A stretch of 64,000 bases of DNA from Streptomyces syringium (GTDB taxonomy: Bacteria; Actinomycetota; Actinomycetes; Streptomycetales; Streptomycetaceae). The notes below the pieces were generated by a model that saw only the letters and a program-made list of their open reading frames with translations, was not told the origin of the DNA and did no database searches. Where the stretch lies: positions 4,051,501 through 4,115,500 of the forward strand of contig NZ_JAGIOH010000001.1 in NCBI RefSeq assembly GCF_017876625.1. Direction: 5' to 3'. A program made the translations under genes and the position numbers. Positions 57,352 to 64,000 of the stretch are shown here, in pieces; position 1 is the first letter of the stretch, and every line of letters starts with the position of its first letter.

Positions 57352-58899
57352 TTGAACCGCACAACCCGTTCGAACGACCGTTACGCCCGCTCCGGCAAGG
57401 GCGGCTCCGCAGGCTCCGGCCGCGGTTTCCGCGAGCAGGCCCAGGGCCGGTCGGGCGGCCAGGGCCGCTCGCAGTCCTCCGGCCGCTCCGGTGGCTACGG
57501 GCGGCGCCCCGCCGCACGGCAGGGAGAGTTCGCCCTGCCGGTGACCATCACCCCGGCGCTGCCCCCCGTCGAGGCGTTCGCCGAGCTCGGCCTGCCCGCC
57601 GAGCTGCTGACGACGCTCACCGGCCTCGGCGTGACCGAGCCCTTCCCCATCCAGGCGGCGACGCTGCCGAACTCGCTGGCCGGCCGGGACGTCCTGGGCC
57701 GTGGCCGCACCGGTTCCGGCAAGACGCTGGCGTTCGGGCTGGCGCTGCTGGCCCGTACGGCCGGGCTGCGCGCCGAGCCCAGGCAGCCGGTCGCCCTGGT
57801 GCTCGTACCCACCCGCGAGCTGGCCCAGCAGGTCACCGACGCGCTCACCCCGTACGCCCGGGCGCTGAAGCTGCGCATGGCCACCGTGGTCGGCGGCATG
57901 TCGATCGGCCGCCAGGCCAGCGCGCTGCGCGGCGGCACCGAGGTCGTCGTCGCGACACCGGGCCGGCTCAAGGACCTCATCGAGCGCGGCGACTGCCGGC
58001 TGGACCGGGTGAACATCACCGTTCTGGACGAGGCCGACCAGATGGCCGACATGGGCTTCATGCCCCAGGTCACCGAGCTCCTCGACCTCGTGCGCCCCGA
58101 GGGCCAGCGGATGCTGTTCTCCGCCACCCTGGACCGCAACGTCGATCTCCTGGTCCGCCGCTACCTCCACGACCCGGTGGTCCACTCCGTCGACCCCTCC
58201 GCCGGTGCGGTGACGACGATGGAACACCACGTCCTGCACGTGCACGGCGCGGACAAGTACGCCACCACCACGGAGATCGCCGCCCGCGACGGGCGGGTGA
58301 TCATGTTCCTGGACACCAAGCACGCCGTGGACCAGCTCACCACCCACCTCCTGAACTCCGGGGTGCGGGCGGCGGCGCTGCACGGGGGCAAGTCCCAGCC
58401 CCAGCGCACCCGGACCCTCGCCCAGTTCAAGACCGGGCATGTCACGGCGCTGGTGGCCACCAATGTCGCCGCCCGAGGCATCCACGTCGACAACCTCGAC
58501 CTCGTCGTCAACGTCGACCCGCCGAGCGACCACAAGGACTACCTGCACCGCGGCGGCCGTACCGCCCGCGCCGGCGAGTCCGGCAGCGTCGTCACCCTGG
58601 TGCTGCCCAACCAGCGCCGGGACATGGTCCGCCTCATGGCCGACGCCGGGATCACCCCGCACATCGCCCAGGTCCGCTCGGGCGAGGCGGAGCTGAGCCG
58701 CATCACCGGTGCGCAGGCGCCCTCGGGTGTCCCCGTCACCATCTCCGCGCCGGTGGCCGAGCGCCCCAGGCGCGGCTCCTCGGCGCGCGGCCAGCGCAGC
58801 CGTCCGGCGCAGGCGCGCCGCTCCGCCGCCTCCGCCTCCGCGCGGGAGCGGTCCGGCGGCGCCGCCCAGCGCCGCACCCCGCCCCGTAACGCCGCCTGA
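57352..58899 (+). CDS. DEAD-box RNA helicase (RhlE-like)
   Basis: The 515 aa protein has an Arg/Gly-rich N-terminus, then the full helicase core: Q motif (PFPIQAATLP), I (GRTGSGKT), Ia (PTRELAQQ), Ib (TPGRL), II (DEAD), III (SAT), V (ARGIHVDNLDLVVN) and VI (HRGGRTARAG). The C-terminus is basic and Ser/Arg-rich. It unwinds RNA, probably in cold-stressed ribosome or mRNA metabolism, fitting the csp neighbour. The TTG at 57352 is chosen because GAGGAAGG precedes it; GTG 57328 lies inside the hairpin. Confidence 0.95.
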   Translation: MNRTTRSNDRYARSGKGGSAGSGRGFREQAQGRSGGQGRSQSSGRSGGYGRRPAARQGEFALPVTITPALPPVEAFAELGLPAELLTTLTGLGVTEPFPIQAATLPNSLAGRDVLGRGRTGSGKTLAFGLALLARTAGLRAEPRQPVALVLVPTRELAQQVTDALTPYARALKLRMATVVGGMSIGRQASALRGGTEVVVATPGRLKDLIERGDCRLDRVNITVLDEADQMADMGFMPQVTELLDLVRPEGQRMLFSATLDRNVDLLVRRYLHDPVVHSVDPSAGAVTTMEHHVLHVHGADKYATTTEIAARDGRVIMFLDTKHAVDQLTTHLLNSGVRAAALHGGKSQPQRTRTLAQFKTGHVTALVATNVAARGIHVDNLDLVVNVDPPSDHKDYLHRGGRTARAGESGSVVTLVLPNQRRDMVRLMADAGITPHIAQVRSGEAELSRITGAQAPSGVPVTISAPVAERPRRGSSARGQRSRPAQARRSAASASARERSGGAAQRRTPPRNAA

Positions 58900-58952
58900 T
58901 CCCCCCGGTCCGCATCCGCTACCGGTCTTCCCTCCCACCCTGTTGAGGCACT

Positions 58953-59261
58953 ATGCGCTGCGTCATCGCCCGCTTCCCCTTCGACCTGGTCAAGAGTGAG
59001 GTCGAGCATTCGATGAAGGGCGTCAAGCCCGAACCCGTCACGGGCCCGTCCGTGACCATCGGCCGCCGCACCTACCCCGTCAAGCAGGTGGGGGAAGTGA
59101 TCACCCGGCAGGACCGGCGTGACTTCACCGCGGGCGAGGTGACCCGGGCGCTGACCCGTCTGGGCTTCACCTGCCACGATGTCCCCGCGCCGGTGCCCGC
59201 CGCCGCCCCGACCCCGTTCGAGACGGCGTCGGCCCTGCTCGGAGCGCCGCCGGTCGTCTGA
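58953..59261 (+). CDS. SCO5918-family protein
   Basis: The 102 aa protein starts MRCVIARFPFDLVKSEV and contains RRTYPVKQVGEVITRQDRRDF, as in the SCO5918 family that lies after DEAD-box helicase and csp genes in Streptomyces. Its function is not known; by context it may act in cold adaptation or RNA metabolism. It lies 53 bases after the helicase stop and is probably cotranscribed. Confidence 0.85.
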   Translation: MRCVIARFPFDLVKSEVEHSMKGVKPEPVTGPSVTIGRRTYPVKQVGEVITRQDRRDFTAGEVTRALTRLGFTCHDVPAPVPAAAPTPFETASALLGAPPVV

Positions 59262-59405
59262 CGGCCGGACTCCTCATCGCCCCGGCCCGCACGGGGTGAG
59301 CACGGGGTGAAGGAGAACTCGCGGAGGAGCTCCGCTAGTTCACAGCCCGGGGAAGCGGCACGCCGCCCCCGGGCAGCGGCATGTCCGATGCCGACAGGAC
59401 CCTGA

Positions 59406-59436
59406 GGGCCCCGGCCGGTTCCACCGGCCGGGGCCC
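59406..59436 (+). terminator. Terminator of the helicase operon
   Basis: Perfect 13-base arms (59406-59418 and 59424-59436) with a five-base loop, followed by a short CTTCG, lie 145 bases past the SCO5918-family stop. The rest of the 309-base gap holds only the M6 promoter region. Confidence 0.75.
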
Positions 59437-59570
59437 TTCGCCGTCCTCACAAACGTCACGCGGGCACTCTGGCGTCACGTCTCCCTCAGCTCTACCTTGA
59501 CCGCGGTGGGGCACTCCCATCGAACGGCTTGCCATCTCCTCGTCCGATGACTTCAGACAAGAGGTGAGTC

Positions 59571-61616
59571 TTGTTCCTCCGCCGCAGACGCGTCCGTCGC
59601 TCACGTCGGTTACGCGCGCTCAGCGTTGTCGCTCCGCTCCTCGGTGTCCTGGCCGTCGTCGCCGCCGGGCCCGCACGGGCGGTACCCGACACCGGCCCCC
59701 GGCCGCGCCCGCCCCTCGTCCAGCCGATCGACCCACAGCGCTGGCGCAACCCCGACGACATGACCTGGGCCGAGTACCGCCCGGTCCCCGGCACCGACTG
59801 GGCCAACCCCGACGTCAAGCCCACACAGCGCACGTTCAAGGGCGCCCTGGTGCTCCTGGACTACCCCGATGAGGAGTTCTCGGTCAGCAGGCCGCCCGGG
59901 TCCGGCATCTTCGGCAATCCGCTGCCCGCCGCCTCCAACATCCCCCGGGCGCAGGTGCCCGGGTTCTACCAGGACTTCCTGAACAAGCCCGGCACGCTCA
60001 ACCGCGGTCACACCATCAACGAGTACTGGATGGAGGACTCCGGCGGCCGCGTCGGCGTCGACCTGACCGCCTTCGGCGTGTACCGCATGCCGTGGAAGTC
60101 CTACCAGTACGGCATCGAGCCCGGGATGAACCCCGGCGCCTGCCCGGTGGGGGACACCTGCGGCAAGGACATCCGCGCCGACGGCAAGCGCCTGTGGACC
60201 GCCGACGTGGGCGCCGACCGGGTCGACGACTTCGACTTCGTCTTCTACCTCACCGCCGGGGTCGACGAGTCCTCCGCCTGGCAGGAGTTCGGCCAGATGA
60301 AGTTCGCCTCCCCGCAGGACGTGCCGGCCGCCTGGGGGCCGCCGTCCCCCATCCCCGGCGGCGGGAACGCGGCCAGGACCCGCTACGTGCCGTGGACGTC
60401 CTGGCAGGCGGCCGCCCGCATCTGGCCCAACGCGGCGAACGGATCGTCCACCCAGGCCGAGAGCTCCGGCATGGCCACGTTCGCCCATGAACTCAGCCAC
60501 ATCCTGGGCATAGGGGACAACTACAACAACCCCTACGGCCAGCCCTTGAGCCGTGCCTACACCGGCATCTGGGGCATGCTCTCGCGCGGCTCCTTCAACG
60601 GCCCCGGGGGCCCGCACACCCGCTGGCAGGTGCCCGCCGCGGCCGGCGGCTCGATGGGCGCCCAGCACGTCCTGCGCGACAAGCTCAAGCTCGGCATCGT
60701 CGACGAGAAGAACGTCCTGCGTCTCGACCGCGACGCCCTGAAGAACTCCGGCCTCGTCGTCGCCCGCGTCACCGCCCGCTCCGCGCCACCCGGCGAGAAG
60801 GGGCTCACCGGCGTCAACATCACCATGCGCCGCGACCTCTCCCCGACGTGCGACCGGGCCACCGACCCGCTGTGCGACGGCGGCGGTTACGAGAACTACA
60901 CCGTCGAAGTCGTCGACCGCATGGGCATGGACTCGTTCACCCCCGACAGCGGGGTGCTGCTGAGCAAGACCAAGAACGCGGACCGGGCCCCGTTCGTCTG
61001 GGCGGTCGACGCGCATCCGGAGGACATCGACCTGGTGGACTTCACCCGCCCCGACGGCACCCCACAGAAGATCACCATGGGCGACTACCGGCAGCTCAGC
61101 GACGCGCTCTTCCACGCGGGAGCGGACTCCGGCAGCTCCTACGAGTACGTCGACGAGGCCAACCGGCTGCACTTCTACATCCTCGACGTGCGGCGCGACG
61201 CCTCCGGCGTGCTCTCCTACGACGTCGGCGTGAAGTCCCTGGACGGCGCGGGACCGCAGAAGCGCGGGCTCGCGCTCGGCCGGGGCACGGCGAAGGGCGA
61301 TCCCGCGAACGGCCGGGCCCTGTGCGTCTTCGACCTCCGCAACACCGGGCGCGCCACCTCCGCCGACCCCCGGCTGTCGTCCGACGTCTACCGGCTGTCG
61401 GCCACGGCCTCCGGGCGCGGCTGGTCCGCCTGGCTCCCCAACCGGCTCACCGCCGCCGCGTCCGGGACCACCGTCCCCGTCGGCGTCGCCGTGACCGCGA
61501 AGCCGGGGGCCGAACGGAACGGCAAGGTCGTCCTCACCGCCCGTTCGGAGAGCGACCCCGGCAGGACGGCCACGGCCACCTGCACGCCGGCTCGCGGCAG
61601 CGCGTCGGGCGGTTGA
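59571..61616 (+). CDS. Secreted M6-family zinc metalloprotease
   Basis: The 681 aa preproprotein starts at TTG 59571 behind GAGGTGA. A twin-Arg-rich but Sec-like signal peptide (ALSVVAPLLGVLAVVAAGPARA) leads to an M6 (immune inhibitor A type) domain with zinc motif HELSHILGIGD (His 306, Glu 307, His 310). The last 130 residues form a beta-rich domain (VYRLSATASGRGWSAWL) of the NPCBM/alpha-galactosidase-like type. It is an extracellular protease. No regulator lies nearby. Confidence 0.88.
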   Translation: MFLRRRRVRRSRRLRALSVVAPLLGVLAVVAAGPARAVPDTGPRPRPPLVQPIDPQRWRNPDDMTWAEYRPVPGTDWANPDVKPTQRTFKGALVLLDYPDEEFSVSRPPGSGIFGNPLPAASNIPRAQVPGFYQDFLNKPGTLNRGHTINEYWMEDSGGRVGVDLTAFGVYRMPWKSYQYGIEPGMNPGACPVGDTCGKDIRADGKRLWTADVGADRVDDFDFVFYLTAGVDESSAWQEFGQMKFASPQDVPAAWGPPSPIPGGGNAARTRYVPWTSWQAAARIWPNAANGSSTQAESSGMATFAHELSHILGIGDNYNNPYGQPLSRAYTGIWGMLSRGSFNGPGGPHTRWQVPAAAGGSMGAQHVLRDKLKLGIVDEKNVLRLDRDALKNSGLVVARVTARSAPPGEKGLTGVNITMRRDLSPTCDRATDPLCDGGGYENYTVEVVDRMGMDSFTPDSGVLLSKTKNADRAPFVWAVDAHPEDIDLVDFTRPDGTPQKITMGDYRQLSDALFHAGADSGSSYEYVDEANRLHFYILDVRRDASGVLSYDVGVKSLDGAGPQKRGLALGRGTAKGDPANGRALCVFDLRNTGRATSADPRLSSDVYRLSATASGRGWSAWLPNRLTAAASGTTVPVGVAVTAKPGAERNGKVVLTARSESDPGRTATATCTPARGSASGG

Positions 61617-61692
61617 GGGCAAGGCTCGGTGGCCCGTCGGGCGATGGAGGAGGGGCTCCTGGCGGAGTCCCGGTTGCCCCCTGGGCCCGCCG

Positions 61693-62526
61693 CTAGGACC
61701 GCCGCCCGAAGTGCACGGTCTTCGCGGTCAGCAGGAACAGGTCCTCGCGCTTCTCGATACCCGCCGGGTCGGCCGGGTCGAGCAGCCGGTCCAGCGTCGC
61801 CAGGTCCTCCGCGTCCAAGAGCTCGTCGAGCATCTTGCGCTGCCGCTCCAGCGTGCTCCGCACCGACTGCCGCGGCCCGTCGGCCAGCGGCGCGGGGTGG
61901 TCCACGAGGAACGTCCGGCTGCGGACCCCGGTCAGCCCCGCGGCCCGCAGCATGCCGGGCCAGTCCTCGACCACCGCCACCGATCCGGGCAGCTCGTCGC
62001 GCATCCGGTTGTACCGTTCGGCCATCATCACGTCCAGCCGGGTCTGCAGCCCGGGACGGCCGAAGCCCAGGTCGCGGGGGAGCTGGCGGGCCGGCAGGCC
62101 GCCCTCGACGACGGCCAGCACACCACCGGGCTCGAGGAGCCCGGCCAGCCGGTCCAGCGCGCCCTGCTGGTCACCGACGTGGTGCACGACCTGCCCCGAC
62201 CACACCAGGTCCGCCGTGCCCAGGTCGGCGAGGCCCTCCGGGAAGTCGGCCACCTGTGTGCGCAGCCGGACCCCGAGCCGCTCGGCCCGTTCCCCGGCGC
62301 GGGCCAGCAGCTCCGGTGACCCGTCCACGGCGGTGACCTCGGCCTGCGGGAAGCGTGCGGCCATCCGGCAGGCCGCGACCCCGGGGCCGCTGCCGATGTC
62401 CAGGATCCGCCGAGGCGCGAGGTCCCCCAGCTCCTCCAGGGCCTGGCGTACGTAGGGGCTGTGGGTCTCGCCCTCGAGTTCCAGCAGATCGGCCATCGCG
62501 GCCCAGTCGAAGTCCTTGTCGCTCAT
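61693..62526 (-). CDS. Class I SAM-dependent methyltransferase
   Basis: The 277 aa enzyme has motif I ILDIGSGPGVAACRMA, the acidic loop VTAVDGSPELL, and ADLVWSGQVVHHVGD (motif II), all as in UbiE/COQ5-type methyltransferases. The C-terminal half resembles small-molecule enzymes of secondary metabolism. It is divergent from an XRE-cupin regulator, which may control it. Substrate unknown. The start at ATG 62526 gives the usual length. Confidence 0.88.
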   Translation of the reverse strand: MSDKDFDWAAMADLLELEGETHSPYVRQALEELGDLAPRRILDIGSGPGVAACRMAARFPQAEVTAVDGSPELLARAGERAERLGVRLRTQVADFPEGLADLGTADLVWSGQVVHHVGDQQGALDRLAGLLEPGGVLAVVEGGLPARQLPRDLGFGRPGLQTRLDVMMAERYNRMRDELPGSVAVVEDWPGMLRAAGLTGVRSRTFLVDHPAPLADGPRQSVRSTLERQRKMLDELLDAEDLATLDRLLDPADPAGIEKREDLFLLTAKTVHFGRRS

Positions 62527-62631
62527 CGCGCGTACTCCTCAGCTCTTCCTCGGTCATGTCCGGCTCGCGACCGACTCTGCGCCCCGTCCCGCGCGATTGA
62601 CAAACCTTGTTGCCATTCCTGCAATAGGGGA

Positions 62632-63198
62632 ATGGAAGACGTGCTCGCCGCCGTTGGTACGCGGCTCAAACACATCCGCCGGCAGCGCAACTGCACCCTC
62701 GCGGCGCTGTCGCAGACCACCGGCATCTCCGTCAGCACCCTGTCCCGGCTGGAGTCCGGGCAGCGGAAGCCGAGCCTGGAGCTGCTGCTGCCGATCGCGC
62801 ACGCCCACCAGGTGCCGCTGGACGAGCTGGTCGGCGCGCCGCCCGTCGGCGACCCGCGCGTGAGGCTGAAGCCGATCCGGCGCGGTGACTCGACCGTGGT
62901 GCCGCTGACCCGGCAGCCGGGCGGGCTCCAGGCGTTCAAGATGGTCATCGCCGCCACCCGCAGCACGCCCGAGCCGCGCACGCACGAGGGGTACGAATGG
63001 CTCTACGTACTCAGCGGGAAGCTGCGGCTCGTGCTCGCCGAGCACGACACCGTGCTCACGGCGGGGGAGGTCGCGGAGTTCGACACCCGGCTGCCGCACT
63101 GGTTCGGGAGCGCCGGGGAGGCGCCGGTGGAGATCATCAGCCTGTTCGGGCCGCAGGGCGAACGGATGCACGTCCGCGCGAAGCCCCACGGCGGCTGA
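62632..63198 (+). CDS. XRE-family regulator with cupin domain
   Basis: The 188 aa protein has an HTH_3 domain (about residues 5-62: LAALSQTTGISVSTLSRLESGQRKPSLE) and a C-terminal cupin_2 barrel (THEGYEWLYVLSGKLRLVL, LPHWFGS) that could bind a small effector. The ATG at 62632 follows GGGGA. It is divergent from a methyltransferase gene. TTGC and GCAA half-sites flank a seven-base centre near 62610 in the shared intergenic region and could be its operator. Confidence 0.9.
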   Translation: MEDVLAAVGTRLKHIRRQRNCTLAALSQTTGISVSTLSRLESGQRKPSLELLLPIAHAHQVPLDELVGAPPVGDPRVRLKPIRRGDSTVVPLTRQPGGLQAFKMVIAATRSTPEPRTHEGYEWLYVLSGKLRLVLAEHDTVLTAGEVAEFDTRLPHWFGSAGEAPVEIISLFGPQGERMHVRAKPHGG

Positions 63199-63375
63199 CG
63201 GCCGGTCGTCGCGGCGCGCGGCCCCGGCCGTCGCCGCGCTGAGGCCCCCGGCCAGGGAGTTGGGGCGTCCGGGGGATACGGCCGCCGCGCCGCGCCCCGC
63301 CGGTGATCGCGAGCCATACCCTCAAAGCGCCCATTTCGGGCCCTCGCGCATCACCACACCACCGGTGGAGTCCGT

Positions 63376-64000
63376 ATGTCACCAGCCGCCACGCGACGCC
63401 GGAGCCGACGGCGCGTCCTCAGCACCCTGAGCCTCCTGCTGGCCGGCAGCATCACCGCGACCGGCCTCGCCCAGGCGACGCCCGCCCCGTCGGGGAAGCA
63501 CCACGACCTCGACCCCCGCATCTCCTCGATCATGGACAAGCCCGCGTACCGGCACGCCCGGTGGGGGCTGTTCCAGCAGGACCCGGAGAGCGGCGAGGTG
63601 ACGCACTCCCGCAACGCCGACCAGTTCTTCATCCCCGGCTCCGCCGCCAAGCTCTTCAGCGTCAGCGGCGCCTGGAGCACCCTCGGCGGCGGTCACCGCT
63701 TCGTCACACCGGTGCGCGCCGTCGGCAAACGCCGGGGATCGACCCTCAAGGGCGACCTGGACCTGGTCGCCCAGGGCGATCTGACCCTCGGCGGCAGAAC
63801 GCGCGCGAACGGCAGCGTCGCCTACACCGACATCGACCACACCTACGCCAATGACGTTCCCGGCGCGACGCTCACCCCGCAGAATCCGCTGGCCGGCATC
63901 AACCGACTGGCCCGTCAGGTGCGCGCCTCGGGCATCAGGCACGTCGACGGCGATGTGGTCGTCGATCCCCGGCTGTTCCGCCCCGATGCCACGCTCGACC
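63376..64000 (+). CDS. PBP4-type D-alanyl-D-alanine carboxypeptidase (partial, runs off the window)
   Basis: The frame is open from ATG 63376 (behind GGTGGAG) to the window end, so only the first 208 codons are seen. A signal peptide (VLSTLSLLLAGSITATGLAQA) is followed by the DacB-type N-terminal domain: FFIPGSAAKLFSVSGAW contains the SxxK motif (Ser-Ala-Ala-Lys) and LKGDLDLVAQGDLTL begins the next strand. PBP4 enzymes trim or cross-link peptidoglycan stem peptides outside the membrane. The SxN and KTG motifs would lie beyond the end. Confidence 0.88.
   Translation, partial: MSPAATRRRSRRRVLSTLSLLLAGSITATGLAQATPAPSGKHHDLDPRISSIMDKPAYRHARWGLFQQDPESGEVTHSRNADQFFIPGSAAKLFSVSGAWSTLGGGHRFVTPVRAVGKRRGSTLKGDLDLVAQGDLTLGGRTRANGSVAYTDIDHTYANDVPGATLTPQNPLAGINRLARQVRASGIRHVDGDVVVDPRLFRPDATLD

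Noticed and set aside
57097..58938. A 613-codon minus-strand open frame opposite the helicase gene
   Set aside because: The plus strand carries every DEAD-box motif; the reverse frame is a composition artefact.

Overview
The window looks like a stretch of Streptomyces chromosome. Base composition is very G+C-rich and third codon positions are almost all G or C. The gene content is typical of the genus: an Scr1-type XRE regulator with a DUF397 partner, ECF41 and ECF42 sigma factors, tandem SigN/SigF-like sigma factors, a subtilisin-inhibitor-family protein, a streptogrisin-like protease, a tRNA adenosine deaminase with its actinobacterial partner protein, and a cspA/DEAD-helicase/SCO5918-family cluster. 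I see no integrase, transposase, plasmid or phage module, CRISPR array or large biosynthetic cluster.

Layout. 1-6.2 kb: a secreted esterase, a TfoX-domain protein, an ABM monooxygenase behind a SoxR-box-like promoter, and an XRE/DUF397 locus flanked by very small proteins, three of them secreted. 6.2-14.7 kb: a MerR/hydrolase pair, a divergent TetR/DUF2867 pair sharing two perfect operators, a VOC protein, a trypsin-like protease and a compact GGDEF protein. 14.9-21 kb: a lipid-catabolism block (MaoC-DUF35 hydratase, MaoC hydratase, Ltp2-like aldolase, acyl-CoA ligase) that carries 3'-end remnants of extra gene copies. 21-27 kb: an MFS exporter, a GMC oxidoreductase, and an oxidoreductase/ECF41 pair with a matching promoter. 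27-32 kb: one giant gene for a PAS pseudokinase with a repeat-rich linker and two receiver-like domains. 32-33.3 kb: a subtilisin inhibitor, then tRNA-Ser, tRNA-Arg and initiator tRNA. 33.4-41.6 kb: an amidohydrolase, an F420-type oxidoreductase, an orphan response regulator, and two MFS exporters with TetR and MarR regulators.

41.6-51.5 kb is core-like: a lipoprotein, the SigN/SigF pair, a Dabb protein, a STAS-domain anti-anti-sigma protein, a drug/metabolite exporter, tRNA-Ser, tadA with its associated protein, upp, and a LytR_C protein. 51.6-55.8 kb: an HhH-GPD protein, an ECF42/YCII pair with a matching promoter, and a SulP transporter. 56-59.3 kb: a MerR-like protein, a cold-shock protein, a DEAD-box helicase and an SCO5918-family protein. 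Both the cold-shock and helicase mRNAs have marked leader hairpins, and the helicase hairpin buries the ribosome-binding site. 59.5-64 kb: an M6 metalloprotease, a methyltransferase, an XRE-cupin regulator and the start of a PBP4-type carboxypeptidase that runs off the end.

Several regulators and targets sit side by side with recognisable sites (TetR, MarR, ECF41, ECF42, SigB-type, SoxR-type), so much of the window reads as small self-contained stress or xenobiotic switches. At least five intergenic regions carry related copies of a palindromic repeat. All functional names rest on motif recognition by eye; no database search was run.
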